Below are positions 16,389 through 26,149 of a stretch of 64,000 bases of DNA, piece after piece. Location of the stretch: positions 821,001-885,000 of the forward strand of contig NZ_CP160797.1 in assembly GCF_040784915.1 (NCBI RefSeq), read 5' to 3'. The stretch comes from Bacillus vallismortis. GTDB lineage: Bacteria > Bacillota > Bacilli > Bacillales > Bacillaceae. The notes under the pieces were generated by a model. The model was given only the letters and a program-made list of their open reading frames with translations, searched no databases and was not told the origin of the DNA. The position numbers and the translations under genes are program-made. Position 1 is the first letter of the stretch; every line of letters starts with the position of its first letter.

Positions 16389-18338
16389 TTATTGATCTGC
16401 ATCTTCCGTTGACGTTTCGGAAGAATCTTCGTCACGTTTTGTGTAATCATAATCAGAAGGGTTCACCTTCGTAAAACCTTTCGGCTCGTAGAAACGCAGC
16501 AGGTCTCCGTTTATGATTTTATCGGACATTTCAAGTTCTTTCTTGACGAGGGAGTCTTCTGACTTGTCGACTTCAGATTCCTCAAGCTCTTTTCCGGTTT
16601 TTGTATCGTAATACTTTCCGGATACTTTCGTGTACTTCGGTGAAACAAAATCTCCGTTACGGAACGGAATCACTTCACGGTGTTCTTTAGATAAAATATC
16701 AGAACCGGACATCAGATAGTCTTTCGTATCCACTCCGAGCAAATGCAGAATGGTAGGAGCCACATCGACGTCTCCGGCATATTTATGAACTCTCTCGCCC
16801 TTCACGCCGGCAGCGTGGATAAAGAGCGGAACCCGTTGAAGCTGGGCGTTGTCATAATCGGTAATTTCATCTTTGTCAAGCACTTTGGCCATCGCTTTAT
16901 TGTGGTTTTCAGAGATGCCGTAATGGTCTCCGTACATCACGATAATCGATTGGTCATATAGCCCGTCTTTTTTCAGGTCATTGAAAAATTGTTCAATAGA
17001 CTGATCAAGGTAATGGGCTGACTGGAAGTAGTTGTTGACGACAGAGTCACCAAAGTCTCCAGCCGGGAAGTCTGTATCCCCCTCATCCATTCCGAATGGG
17101 AAGTGGTTAGACAGGGTAATAAACTTCGTATAGAATGGTTGCGGCAGGCTTTCTAACAGCGGCATTGATTCTTTAAAGAACGGTTTGTCTTTCATGCCGT
17201 AGTTTTTCGTGTTTTCTTCGTTCATGTCATAGTAGGCAGAATCGAAGAACTTATCAATGCCTTCCGCTTTGTACATTTCGTTACGGTTCCAGAACGTCTG
17301 CGTGTTTCCGTGGAACGAAGCAGATGTGTAATCCTTAGACTTCAGAATCGCCGGAACGGATTGAAGCGTGTTTTGCGCTTTGTTTACGAAAACGGAACCT
17401 TGAGCCAGCGGGTACAGAGAGTTTTCCATCATAAATTCCGCATCGGATGTTTTACCCTGTCCCGTTTGGTGGAAAAAGTTATCAAAGTAGAACGTTTCGT
17501 TATCATGTGCCAGTTTATTTAAGAACGGTGTGACTTCTTTGCCGTCAATTTTATAGTCGATGATAAAGGACTGCAGAGATTCAAGTGAAACATAAATGAC
17601 GTTTTTTCCTTCCGCTTTGCCGAAATACACGTTATTCGGCACGTCGTAATTGGCTTTCATGTAGTTTTCCACTTCCGTCACGTCGCTGGAATCGGCAAGC
17701 GCGCGCTGACTGTTGGACTTGATATTCTGGACAGCGTCATAAATCGTGAAATTGTATGTGCCTAAGTATTTCACCAGATAGTTTCGGTCGAATGATCTTG
17801 TCAGCAATTCAGGGCGGTCTGATTCCGCAACTGCCAGGTTGATGAGGAAAACAAGAATCGAAGACGCAAGAACGATTCGGAACGATTTTTTGCTCGACGT
17901 TTCTACAGGCTTGTTCACTTTGATCGCCAAGATGATCAGAATGATCGTATCGATAAAGTAAAAGACGTCAGCCGGGCTCATCAGCGAAAATGCGCTGTCG
18001 CCGAGTTGGCCGCCGTTTGTTTTAGCCTGCATAAGGACCGGAATTGTAATAAAATCATTGAAAAATCTGTAGTACACAATGTTTGCGTACAGTAAAAAAG
18101 ACATTAAAAAATGAATCACTATGATGGCTGTCTGCTGTAATTTTTTCTTGAACAAAAGTCCAAAGCCAAGAAAGAACAAGCTTGAGCTGAGAGGATTCAC
18201 AAAAAGCAATATTTTTTGTATCGTGTTGTCTATTCCTAAGTTGAAATTCAGGACATAACCGACATACGTTTTGATCCATAATAGGACGACCGCGATTAAG
18301 AAGAAGGCCAGTCCTCTTTCTTTTATAAATGTTTTCAT
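16389..18338 (-). CDS. ltaS: Lipoteichoic acid synthase LtaS
   Basis: Membrane enzyme that polymerises the glycerol-phosphate chain of lipoteichoic acid from phosphatidylglycerol. The 649-aa protein has five N-terminal membrane helices (about 1-190), a linker with a signal-peptidase type site (RALADSSD, about 215) and an extracellular sulfatase-like domain. The catalytic Thr is in QTGQGKTSDAEF (about 300). Metal ligands show in the early VSLESLQS and in MYGDHYG with a following His. The acidic/Lys tail ends in a Ser/Thr/Glu-rich stretch. Position between nagP and yflB identifies it as YflE, the main housekeeping LtaS of B. subtilis rather than YfnI or YqgS. Confidence 0.95.
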   Translation of the reverse strand: MKTFIKERGLAFFLIAVVLLWIKTYVGYVLNFNLGIDNTIQKILLFVNPLSSSLFFLGFGLLFKKKLQQTAIIVIHFLMSFLLYANIVYYRFFNDFITIPVLMQAKTNGGQLGDSAFSLMSPADVFYFIDTIILIILAIKVNKPVETSSKKSFRIVLASSILVFLINLAVAESDRPELLTRSFDRNYLVKYLGTYNFTIYDAVQNIKSNSQRALADSSDVTEVENYMKANYDVPNNVYFGKAEGKNVIYVSLESLQSFIIDYKIDGKEVTPFLNKLAHDNETFYFDNFFHQTGQGKTSDAEFMMENSLYPLAQGSVFVNKAQNTLQSVPAILKSKDYTSASFHGNTQTFWNRNEMYKAEGIDKFFDSAYYDMNEENTKNYGMKDKPFFKESMPLLESLPQPFYTKFITLSNHFPFGMDEGDTDFPAGDFGDSVVNNYFQSAHYLDQSIEQFFNDLKKDGLYDQSIIVMYGDHYGISENHNKAMAKVLDKDEITDYDNAQLQRVPLFIHAAGVKGERVHKYAGDVDVAPTILHLLGVDTKDYLMSGSDILSKEHREVIPFRNGDFVSPKYTKVSGKYYDTKTGKELEESEVDKSEDSLVKKELEMSDKIINGDLLRFYEPKGFTKVNPSDYDYTKRDEDSSETSTEDADQ

Positions 18339-18596
18339 TGTTACACTCCTTTTTTCCGATCACAGTTCGAGCGAAACGATAGAAAAAACGAACGTATCAA
18401 ATATAACACGAATCAGCAGATTAGAAAAGTGAAAATCGTCTGGTGGAAAAAGTGGCGAAAAACGCCGTCGAATCAATGTTTTTCTTTACATAGTGCCCTA
18501 ATATAAAAAAGGTTTCTTTGTGGAAACGAAGGAATAAAATGGAACGATGGCTACTGTATGGTAAAATAGAGGAAATGGCTGAAAAGAGGTGAAAGG

Positions 18597-18989
18597 ATGG
18601 ATTTTTCCCATATTGTGTCTGAAGATAAAATAAAGCGCGCCATCAAAGACGGAGAATTTGAAAACCTGCCGGGAATGGGAAAACCGCTGCCGAAGGATGA
18701 CGCGGCACACTTGCCGGAATCGCTCCGCATGAGCTACCGTATGTTAAAAAATGCGGGGATGGCAGAGGACGAGGGCGCGCTCAAAAAAGAACTCATGACC
18801 ATCGACCATTTAATCGCAAAGTGTCTTGACGAAAAAGAACGGGAACAATTAATCAGAAAAAAAACTGAAAAGCAGATGATGCTTGATAAGCTTGTCGGCA
18901 AAAAAGGCATGTTTTCAAAGCCAGCATCCGCTTTTTATAAGAATAAAGTATATGACCGGCTTGGACGAAACAGACCTTCTTCCAGCTGA
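18597..18989 (+). CDS. yflB: DUF1992 protein YflB
   Basis: A 130-aa cytoplasmic protein of the DUF1992 family, related to the conserved domain of eukaryotic DNAJC28. The N-terminal half carries the family pattern of an acidic helix then GEFENLPGMGKPLP (about 20-33). A Lys/Glu-rich coiled region follows and ends near RLGRNRPSSS. Molecular role unknown. GAGGTG lies 5-6 bases before the ATG. A possible 17-codon leader frame (ATG 18539) overlaps the ribosome binding site; I do not annotate it. Divergent from ltaS. Confidence 0.85.
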   Translation: MDFSHIVSEDKIKRAIKDGEFENLPGMGKPLPKDDAAHLPESLRMSYRMLKNAGMAEDEGALKKELMTIDHLIAKCLDEKEREQLIRKKTEKQMMLDKLVGKKGMFSKPASAFYKNKVYDRLGRNRPSSS

Positions 18990-19117
18990 TTTGTCTTGTC
19001 TAAAAGGATGGTGATTGATAAAAGCCATCCTCTTTATGTTCCAATGGTCTCTGTCTAAAATGTTTATGTTTATCCGTCGTGGGGGAAATGACTCATAAAC
19101 GAAAAAAGGGTGATGGG

Positions 19118-20533
19118 ATGGAACGACTATTAGAATGGGTAGAACGTATATCTGATTGGCTGTGGGGGCCGCCGCTAATCATCTTGCTGACGGGTACGGG
19201 ATTGTATTTCACCATTTTGCTGAAATGTTTTCAATTTCGCTATCCTTTATACATTTTCAAGCAAACGATCGGCAGCGTAGGAAAGAAGCCGAAGGGAGAG
19301 GGCACAGTCACACCGCTTCAGGCATTGACGTCAGCCCTCAGCTCAACAATCGGTGCGGCGAATATTGTCGGTGTGCCTGCCGCTATTATGTTTGGCGGTC
19401 CCGGAGCGGTTTTTTGGATGTGGTTTATTGCCTTATTTGCCATGGCGATTAAGTTTTCTGAAAGTGTGCTTGCTGTTCATTACAGAGAAAAAAATGAGCA
19501 GGGGGAATTTGTCGGGGGACCGATGTATTACATAACAAAAGGGCTACGCATGAAATGGCTCGGCGTATTTTTCTCTGTAGCGCTGATCGTGGAGCTGATC
19601 CCGAGCATTATGGTTCAGGGGAATTCGGTTTCAGTCTCTCTTGCCCAAACGTTTTCTTTCAATAAAATATATGCGGGAATCGGCATTGCGTTTTTGATTG
19701 GATTAGTGGTGATAGGAGGGGTAAAGCGGATTGGAAAAGTAACAGAGTTCATCGTGCCTCTTATGGCAGGGGCATATGTTGGGGCCGGTCTCTTGATTTT
19801 TCTCACGAATCTTTCAGCGGTGCCGGCGTTTTTCTCTCTTATCTTTTCGAATGCGTTTACCTCAACTTCAGCAGTTGGAGGGTTCGCAGGTGCTGCGCTG
19901 GCTGAAACCGTTCGCTGGGGCTTTGCCCGCGGGCTGTATTCTAATGAAGCCGGAATGGGAACAGCGCCGATTGCACATGCGGCGGCCATGACTGATCACC
20001 CTGTGAGGCAAGGGTTCTGGTCTGTGATCGGCATTGTCATTGACACCTTGATCATCTGCACTACCACGGCTTTTATCGTCATTACATCCGGTGTTTGGAC
20101 AGGAGGAAATGCCTCAAATGACCCGGCAGCACTGACAACGGCTGCGTTTCAGCACTATTTCGGTTCCGGCGGAGGGTACTTCGTCTCGATTGCCCTTGTC
20201 TTCTTTGTGATATCGACCATTATGGTTGTTATTTTTTACGGCGTTAAGCAAGCTGAATTTCTGTTCGGACGGCTGGCAGGACATGTGATCAAAATCGTAT
20301 ATTTAGCGGCTATTATCATAGGGGCCGCAGGCGGAGCAAAAGCCATCTGGGGATTTCTGGACTTAGCATTAGTTTTTATTGTCGTTCCGAATGTGATTGC
20401 GCTGCTGTTATTGAGCAGAAAGGTAAAAGCACTATATACCGAGTTTTTCACATCTGAACAGTACTACCTGAAAGACAGAGGAAAAACCAAACAGAATGCT
20501 GTTTATCAGACAAAAGAAACCAAAAACTCTTAG
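19118..20533 (+). CDS. yflA: AGCS-family alanine/glycine:Na+ symporter YflA
   Basis: Membrane carrier of the alanine or glycine:cation symporter family, 471 aa from ATG 19118 (MERLLEWVERI). The frame is open 13 residues upstream, but GGGTGAT lies in the right place for this ATG and the length matches B. subtilis YflA. About 11 hydrophobic segments. Family signatures include TPLQALTSALSSTIGAANI (about 74-92) and the SNEAGMGTAPIAHA motif (about 280), which line the substrate site. Substrate in this orthologue is inferred. Its stop overlaps the convergent germinant-receptor remnant by 4 bp. Confidence 0.9.
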   Translation: MERLLEWVERISDWLWGPPLIILLTGTGLYFTILLKCFQFRYPLYIFKQTIGSVGKKPKGEGTVTPLQALTSALSSTIGAANIVGVPAAIMFGGPGAVFWMWFIALFAMAIKFSESVLAVHYREKNEQGEFVGGPMYYITKGLRMKWLGVFFSVALIVELIPSIMVQGNSVSVSLAQTFSFNKIYAGIGIAFLIGLVVIGGVKRIGKVTEFIVPLMAGAYVGAGLLIFLTNLSAVPAFFSLIFSNAFTSTSAVGGFAGAALAETVRWGFARGLYSNEAGMGTAPIAHAAAMTDHPVRQGFWSVIGIVIDTLIICTTTAFIVITSGVWTGGNASNDPAALTTAAFQHYFGSGGGYFVSIALVFFVISTIMVVIFYGVKQAEFLFGRLAGHVIKIVYLAAIIIGAAGGAKAIWGFLDLALVFIVVPNVIALLLLSRKVKALYTEFFTSEQYYLKDRGKTKQNAVYQTKETKNS

Positions 20534-21324
20534 TGTTTTGCCCTCGCACCGGCTAGCGATTTCGTTTTGACAAATAGATAAATGAGCAAAGGCAGCAAAA
20601 AGGAAATGAACACATTGATGACCGGTTTGACTCTGTTAAAGTCGATCAGATGGTTTGTGTTTTGGAAAAACCAAAAGCTGCATACTAGAGAAAACATGCC
20701 GGTCGGTGTGTACATAGCTTTTACCTCAATTGTTGAATGTAAGAAGGAAAGCCCGTATACCACCTGCGATTTTCACCATAATGACGGGGATCCGCAAGGC
20801 TGCGATCTGAACGGTCTAAAAAATCAGTAATTCGGATATGCCTGATCACCATATAGGCCGGATCAAAAAAAGTAGATGTCAGGTTGGGACATCACCGCTA
20901 GCAATAAAGCTCCTAGCAGTATCGCGATAATGGTGTGTTTCAGCGGGATGCTCCAGCTTGAGAAGAGAAGCGGAAGGATGATCAATACCTCCATCGTCCC
21001 AAAGGCATCAAAACTGATTGGAGGTATTGGATCGGTCCTTCAAAGACCGGTGTTACATTTTGCAGCTCAATTTGTTCGGCAAGTGTAAACGGAAGGAACA
21101 AGGCCAAGGTGCCGAATGGAACTAAAAAGAGCCGCGCCATTCTGTTCAACGTTTCTTTTCCTTCTCTGGCAATACAGATCACTGCAGAAATAATGACGCC
21201 GCCAAGAACGGCCATTGGTGTTCGGGAGAAATAAAATATGAATCAGATTGATGAAAAAACCTATATCATGAGCGTTGATTAACAGGAAATAGAAAGAAAA
21301 CAGAAAAATGATAAATCGGCCTTC
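20530..21324 (-). pseudogene. Truncated GerAB-type germinant receptor permease (yfkT remnant)
   Basis: The minus strand encodes pieces of a GerAB-family spore germination permease: a membrane segment (FIIFLFSFYFLLINAHDIG), then LPNTPMAVLGG split by a frameshift, then a helix region (MAVLGGVIISAVICIA). Next comes the typical TPVFEGP loop, and a last membrane segment near 20560-20640. Between these pieces the frame changes and stops occur (about 21230, 20980, 20870 and 20780). The N-terminal part of the permease is missing: the first recognisable residues are joined directly to a GerAA fragment at about 21325. Position between yflA and treP is that of yfkT in B. subtilis 168, so this is a decayed allele. 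Confidence 0.75.
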
Positions 21325-22090
21325 TAGAAGCTGGGCGGCGACGGTATCGGGTCTTTCCGTGTATTGCAGCTGGGGAAAGGCGAGTACGTGTCGTCTTCGA
21401 TAAACTCTTCAATATATCCGCTTTCTAACACGGCATCAATCTTGATGTTTTTGCTTCTTTTTTCACTTTGTCAATGACCTTTGGATCAGCAATCCCGTCA
21501 ATATAGGCCAAGGCAATGTACCGATTTTAAAAGAGATCATTTTTAGCTGAAGCGTTTTGACGCGAAAGCGCACAAGAGCGGTACCCCTCTCTTAATCCTC
21601 TGATGATCGATTCTGTGATCGGTTCCTCAATGCTTCTTCTTTGCCCACCTTTTATTTTAAGGATCAGGCATTTTGAATGCCCGTCTGCAAACAAAACCGC
21701 GTTTCCCTCAATGATGGATTCAGCCACTTTGCTTACACTCGTTTCTGCCGCTACGTTTGATATCGATAGAGTGTTTTGCAGCGCTTCCTCATGTTCATCA
21801 ATTTGATCTGTCAGATGCCTCAAGAAAGGACGGAGGGCGTTGTCCTGTATTTGTTCAACTTCAATATAAACAATAAACCCGCACAGCCCGTTTTCGAAGT
21901 CAAATTGCCTAAATACGATGTCTGAGCAGCCTTCTGTTCATAAGGTCAGATGATCGAGGTTTTCCTTAAATCAGGAGAGATCGGTCTGTCCTGATTGTCT
22001 TCAAGCTCTTTGATGAGCTGAAGCGCTTTTTCGCGTTTATCCCAAGTGGTTGATCCTGCTATTTCAATGTCTTATTCAACAAGTGCTTGT
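21325..22090 (-). pseudogene. Frameshifted GerAA-type germinant receptor subunit (yfkQ remnant)
   Basis: Minus-strand fragments of the soluble N-terminal part of a GerAA spore-germination subunit. Visible pieces, N to C: KALQLIKELEDN, SDIVFRQFDFENGLCGF, the long stretch with VLFADGHSKCLILKIKGG (21527-21823), then AYIDGIADPKVIDKVKK. SGYIEEFIEDDTYSPFPQLQ and the LLEGR start of the membrane part follow in other frames. An in-frame stop before SDIVF and at least two more frame breaks make it inactive. The C-terminal membrane domain and the whole GerAC gene (yfkR in B. subtilis) are gone, replaced by the GerAB fragment. Confidence 0.78.
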
Positions 22091-22136
22091 GACTTTTAGG
22101 GTAACCTTGTCTGTTTCAGATATTCTCAGTCTGGGA

Positions 22137-22150
22137 TGAAAGCGCTATAA
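22137..22150 (+). promoter_or_regulatory. cre site upstream of treP
   Basis: TGAAAGCGCTATAA fits the cre consensus TGWAANCGNTNWCA except one position. It lies just upstream of the -35 box, consistent with CcpA control of trehalose genes. Confidence 0.7.
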
Positions 22151-22157
22151 AAAGTTG

Positions 22158-22186
22158 TTGACTACATGTATATACAGGAATACAAT
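22158..22186 (+). promoter_or_regulatory. Sigma-A promoter of treP
   Basis: TTGACT (22158-22163) and TACAAT (22181-22186) with an ideal 17-base spacer. Confidence 0.85.
22165..22177 (+). promoter_or_regulatory. TreR operator half 1 (in promoter spacer)
   Basis: CATGTATATACAG, a near match to the second box, lies between the -35 and -10 elements, ideal for repression. Confidence 0.7.
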
Positions 22187-22197
22187 GTAATCATGAG

Positions 22198-22209
22198 TTG
22201 TATATACAA
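22198..22209 (+). promoter_or_regulatory. TreR operator 2 (perfect palindrome)
   Basis: TTGTATATACAA is perfectly self-complementary and lies about 33 bases from box 1, three helical turns, just downstream of the expected transcription start. Trehalose-6-phosphate is the known inducer of TreR. Confidence 0.8.
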
Positions 22210-22239
22210 GTTATAAAAAACGGATACGGAGGGGTTGGC

Positions 22240-23652
22240 ATGGGGGAACTGAACACATCGGCACGGCAGATTGTCGAAGCAGTCGGCGGCGCCGAAAATA
22301 TTGCAGCGGCAACTCATTGTGTTACACGTTTGCGTTTTGCATTGATAGATGAAAGCAAAGTTGACCAAGAAGTGCTTGATCAAATTGACATTGTAAAGGG
22401 ATCGTTTTCAACAAACGGGCAATTTCAGGTCGTGATCGGCCAAGGAACGGTCAACAAAGTATATGCAGAATTGGTCAAGGAAACGGGGATTGGCGAGTCA
22501 ACAAAGGACGAAGTGAAGAAGGCTTCAGAAAACAATATGAATCATTTGCAGCGTGCTGTGAAAACGCTTGCAGATATTTTTATTCCGATATTGCCTGCGA
22601 TTGTCACGGCGGGTCTCTTGATGGGGATCAATAACATTTTAACGGCGCAAGGCATTTTCTTCAGCACAAAATCGATTGTGCAGGTCTATCCGCAGTGGGC
22701 GGATCTTGCTAATATGATTAACCTGATTGCGGGAACGGCCTTTACGTTTCTGCCTGCGTTAATCGGCTGGTCAGCGGTCAAACGGTTCGGTGGCAACCCG
22801 CTGCTTGGCATTGTGCTCGGCGTGATGCTCGTGCATCCTGATTTGTTGAATGCGTGGGGATATGGCGCTGCAGAACAAAGCGGAAAGATTCCGGTATGGA
22901 ATTTGTTCGGCCTTGAGGTGCAGAAAGTCGGCTATCAGGGACAGGTGCTCCCGATTTTGCTTGCTTCTTATATGCTGGCGAAAATCGAGGTGTTTTTAAC
23001 AAAAAGGACACCTGAAGGCATACAGCTGCTCGTTGTCGCGCCGATTACGCTTCTCGTAACAGGTTTTGCCTCTTTTATTATCATCGGCCCGGTTACATTT
23101 GCGATCGGAAACGTGCTGACTTCAGGGCTTATCTCGGTGTTCGGCTCTTTTGCCGCAGTGGGCGGTTTGTTATATGGCGGTTTCTACTCGGCGCTTGTGA
23201 TTACCGGCATGCATCACACGTTTCTTGCAGTCGACCTGCAGCTCATCGGCTCAAAGCTCGGCGGCACATTTTTATGGCCGATGCTGGCGCTTTCGAATAT
23301 CGCACAAGGTTCGGCAGCGCTGGCCATGATGTTTATCGTGAAGGATGAGAAACAAAAAGGCCTTTCCCTCACGTCAGGGATTTCTGCTTATCTCGGCATT
23401 ACAGAACCTGCCATCTTCGGGGTGAATCTGCGATACAGATTCCCGTTTATCATTGCGATGGTCAGCTCCGGGATTGCCGGAATGTATATTTCTACTCAAG
23501 GGGTGCTGGCAAGCTCCGTCGGTGTCGGCGGCGTGCCGGGGATTTTCTCAATCATGAGCCAGTACTGGGGCGCGTTTGCAATCGGGATGGCAATTGTGTT
23601 GATCGTGCCGTTTGCCGGAACATACGCGTATGCAAGATTCAAACATAAATAA
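22240..23652 (+). CDS. treP: PTS trehalose transporter IIBC TreP
   Basis: Imports trehalose as trehalose-6-phosphate. ATG 22240 (MGELNTSARQ) has GGAGGGG upstream and gives 470 aa as in B. subtilis; the frame upstream runs through the operator. IIB comes first (1-90) with phospho-Cys in ATHCVTRLRF (about 27). IIC (about 105-465) has about 10 membrane segments and the GITEPAIFGVNLRYRFP loop (about 388). There is no IIA domain, so the glucose-type IIA of another PTS protein must donate phosphate. First gene of treP-treA-treR, controlled by TreR and CcpA sites upstream. Confidence 0.96.
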   Translation: MGELNTSARQIVEAVGGAENIAAATHCVTRLRFALIDESKVDQEVLDQIDIVKGSFSTNGQFQVVIGQGTVNKVYAELVKETGIGESTKDEVKKASENNMNHLQRAVKTLADIFIPILPAIVTAGLLMGINNILTAQGIFFSTKSIVQVYPQWADLANMINLIAGTAFTFLPALIGWSAVKRFGGNPLLGIVLGVMLVHPDLLNAWGYGAAEQSGKIPVWNLFGLEVQKVGYQGQVLPILLASYMLAKIEVFLTKRTPEGIQLLVVAPITLLVTGFASFIIIGPVTFAIGNVLTSGLISVFGSFAAVGGLLYGGFYSALVITGMHHTFLAVDLQLIGSKLGGTFLWPMLALSNIAQGSAALAMMFIVKDEKQKGLSLTSGISAYLGITEPAIFGVNLRYRFPFIIAMVSSGIAGMYISTQGVLASSVGVGGVPGIFSIMSQYWGAFAIGMAIVLIVPFAGTYAYARFKHK

Positions 23653-23662
23653 CGAATGGGAG

Positions 23663-23696
23663 CGGGACGTGTTTTAACGTTCCCTTTTCCCGTTTT
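23663..23696 (+). terminator. Hairpin between treP and treA
   Basis: GGGACGT and ACGTTCCC form a short stem followed by CTTTTCCCGTTTTTATT. It could attenuate or process the operon mRNA between treP and treA. Confidence 0.4.
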
Positions 23697-23723
23697 TATT
23701 TTATAAAACGGTGGTGGAGACAG

Positions 23724-25412
23724 ATGAAAACAGAACAAACACCATGGTGGAAAAAAGCTGTGGTCTATCAAATTTATCCGAAAAGCTTTAACGATACGAC
23801 GGGGAACGGTGTCGGCGATCTGAACGGCATTATTGAAAAGCTTGATTACTTAAAAACACTTCAGGTGGATGTGCTTTGGCTGACACCGATTTATGATTCC
23901 CCGCAGCATGATAATGGGTACGATATTCGTGATTATTACTCGATTTATCCTGAATATGGGACGATGGACGATTTTGAGCGGTTACTGTCCGAAGCGCATA
24001 AAAGAGGCCTGAAAGTCGTCATGGATCTTGTCGTCAATCATACGTCAACAGAGCACAAATGGTTTCAAGAGGCGATTTCGTCAAAAGACAGCCCATACCG
24101 TGATTTTTATATATGGAAAACCCCGCAGGAAAACGGTTCTGTTCCGACAAACTGGGAATCGAAATTCGGCGGCTCCGCATGGGAGCTTGATGAAGCATCG
24201 GGCCAATACTATTTGCACCTGTTTGATGTGACGCAGGCTGATTTGAATTGGGAAAATGAAGAGGTTAGAAAGCATATCTATGACATGATGCATTTTTGGT
24301 TTGAAAAGGGAATAGACGGCTTCAGGCTTGATGTCATTAACCTGATCTCTAAAGATCAGCGCTTTCCGAATGCGGAAGGCGGAGGCGATGGCCGTTCCTT
24401 TTACACTGATGGGCCGCGGGTGCACGAATATCTGCATGAAATGAACGAAAAGGTGTTTTCGCATTACGACAGTATGACGGTCGGCGAGATGTCTTCAACG
24501 ACCGTAGACCATTGTATCCGGTATACAAATCCCGCCAATAAAGAACTTGATATGACGTTCAGCTTCCATCATCTCAAGGTCGACTATCCAAACGGTGAAA
24601 AATGGGCCTTGGCGCCGTTTGACTTTTTGAAGCTGAAGAAGATCTTATCCGAGTGGCAGACGGGGATGCACGTTGGAGGGGGATGGAACGCTCTGTTCTG
24701 GTGCAATCACGATCAGCCGCGCGTTGTATCCAGATATGGAGATGACGGCGCGTACAGGGTGAAATCGGCGAAAATGCTCGCTGCCGCCATTCATATGATG
24801 CAGGGCACGCCTTATATTTATCAGGGCGAGGAGCTGGGAATGACGAATCCGAAGTTTACCGACATCAGCTCCTATCGGGATGTCGAATCACTGAACATGT
24901 ATCACGCTTTTAAGGAAAAAGGGATGGCTGATCAAGAGATCACAGCGATTTTACAGGCGAAATCCCGAGACAACTCCAGAACGCCTGTCCAGTGGGATGA
25001 TACGCAGAATGGCGGTTTTACAACGGGCGCGCCATGGATACCGGTCGCCGGAAACTATCATGAAATCAATGTCGAAGCGGCGCTGAAGGATCAGAACTCA
25101 GTGTTCTATCATTATCAAAAACTGATCCAGATTCGAAAAACGTATGACATTGTGACAGAGGGGACGTATGAGTTAATCGCAAAGGATGATCCGAACATTT
25201 TTGCATATCTCAGACACGGCAACAATGAAAAGCTGCTCGTGATCAATAACTTTTACGGGATTGAGGCAGCCTTTACAATGCCGGACTCTTTAGCGCCTGG
25301 CGAGTGGAAGGCAGAGGTGCTGTTGAGCAACGATGATGTGAGGGAAGGACTGCAGAACATGACGCTCCGTCCGTATGAGTCCATTGTTTATCGTTTAACG
25401 AAACCGTGTTAA
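23724..25412 (+). CDS. treA: Trehalose-6-phosphate hydrolase TreA (GH13)
   Basis: Cytoplasmic phospho-alpha-1,1-glucosidase that splits trehalose-6-phosphate to glucose and glucose-6-phosphate. Length 562 aa. The GH13 regions are all visible: DLVVNHTS (about 99-106), DGFRLDVINL with the nucleophile Asp (about 195-204), EMSSTTVDH with the acid/base Glu (about 254) and the HDQPR motif (about 330). A beta-sheet C domain completes the chain. GGTGGAG precedes ATG at a normal distance. Second gene of the tre operon, 20 bases before treR. Confidence 0.96.
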   Translation: MKTEQTPWWKKAVVYQIYPKSFNDTTGNGVGDLNGIIEKLDYLKTLQVDVLWLTPIYDSPQHDNGYDIRDYYSIYPEYGTMDDFERLLSEAHKRGLKVVMDLVVNHTSTEHKWFQEAISSKDSPYRDFYIWKTPQENGSVPTNWESKFGGSAWELDEASGQYYLHLFDVTQADLNWENEEVRKHIYDMMHFWFEKGIDGFRLDVINLISKDQRFPNAEGGGDGRSFYTDGPRVHEYLHEMNEKVFSHYDSMTVGEMSSTTVDHCIRYTNPANKELDMTFSFHHLKVDYPNGEKWALAPFDFLKLKKILSEWQTGMHVGGGWNALFWCNHDQPRVVSRYGDDGAYRVKSAKMLAAAIHMMQGTPYIYQGEELGMTNPKFTDISSYRDVESLNMYHAFKEKGMADQEITAILQAKSRDNSRTPVQWDDTQNGGFTTGAPWIPVAGNYHEINVEAALKDQNSVFYHYQKLIQIRKTYDIVTEGTYELIAKDDPNIFAYLRHGNNEKLLVINNFYGIEAAFTMPDSLAPGEWKAEVLLSNDDVREGLQNMTLRPYESIVYRLTKPC

Positions 25413-25432
25413 ACTGAGCTGGGTGGTCCATA

Positions 25433-26149
25433 ATGAAGGCGAATAAATTTATTGCAATTTATAAAGACATCGCACAGCAAATTGAAGGCGGCCGGTGGAA
25501 AGCGGAGGAGATTCTTCCGTCTGAACATGAGTTGACCGCACAGTACGGTACATCGAGAGAAACGGTCCGAAAGGCGCTTCACATGCTTGCGCAAAACGGC
25601 TATATCCAGAAAATCAGAGGGAAGGGCTCCGTCGTTCTCAACCGTGAAAAAATGCAGTTTCCCGTCTCGGGCCTTGTCAGTTTCAAGGAGCTCGCGCAAA
25701 CACTTGGCAAAGAAACGAAAACAACTGTACACAAATTCGGGCTCGGGCCTCCGTCAGAGCTGATCCAAAAACAGCTCCGTGCTAACTCGGATGAGGACAT
25801 CTGGGAAGTCATCAGGTCAAGAAAGATTGACGGAGAACATGTGATTTTGGACAAGGATTACTTTTTCAGAAAGCATGTGCCCCACCTGACGAAAGAAATT
25901 TGTGAGAACTCTATATATGAATATATAGAAGGAGAGCTCGGTCTTTCGATCAGTTATGCGCAAAAAGAAATTGTAGCCGAGCCGTGTACGGATGAGGACA
26001 GGGAGCTGCTTGATTTACGAGGTTATGACCATATGGTCGTGGTGAGAAACTACGTCTTTTTGGAGGATACGAGTCTCTTTCAATATACGGAAAGCAGACA
26101 CCGCCTGGACAAATTCCGGTTTGTCGATTTTGCGCGGCGGGGAAAATGA
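25433..26149 (+). CDS. treR: GntR-family trehalose repressor TreR
   Basis: Repressor of treP-treA-treR, released by trehalose-6-phosphate. 238 aa: winged HTH (about 5-70) with the GntR signature LPSEHELTAQYGTSRETVRKAL, then a UTRA effector domain (about 90-235) ending in KFRFVDFARR. The palindromic boxes at 22165-22209 are its likely targets. It lies 20 bases after treA as last gene of the operon, so autoregulation is expected. A terminator follows immediately. Confidence 0.95.
   Translation: MKANKFIAIYKDIAQQIEGGRWKAEEILPSEHELTAQYGTSRETVRKALHMLAQNGYIQKIRGKGSVVLNREKMQFPVSGLVSFKELAQTLGKETKTTVHKFGLGPPSELIQKQLRANSDEDIWEVIRSRKIDGEHVILDKDYFFRKHVPHLTKEICENSIYEYIEGELGLSISYAQKEIVAEPCTDEDRELLDLRGYDHMVVVRNYVFLEDTSLFQYTESRHRLDKFRFVDFARRGK

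Noticed and set aside
18539-18592. 17-codon frame with AAGGA just before yflB
   Set aside because: It overlaps the yflB ribosome binding site and could be a leader peptide, but nothing besides the spacing supports it.
22198-22239. Upstream TTG extension of treP
   Set aside because: The frame runs through the TreR operator; ATG 22240 has a strong ribosome binding site and the known length.
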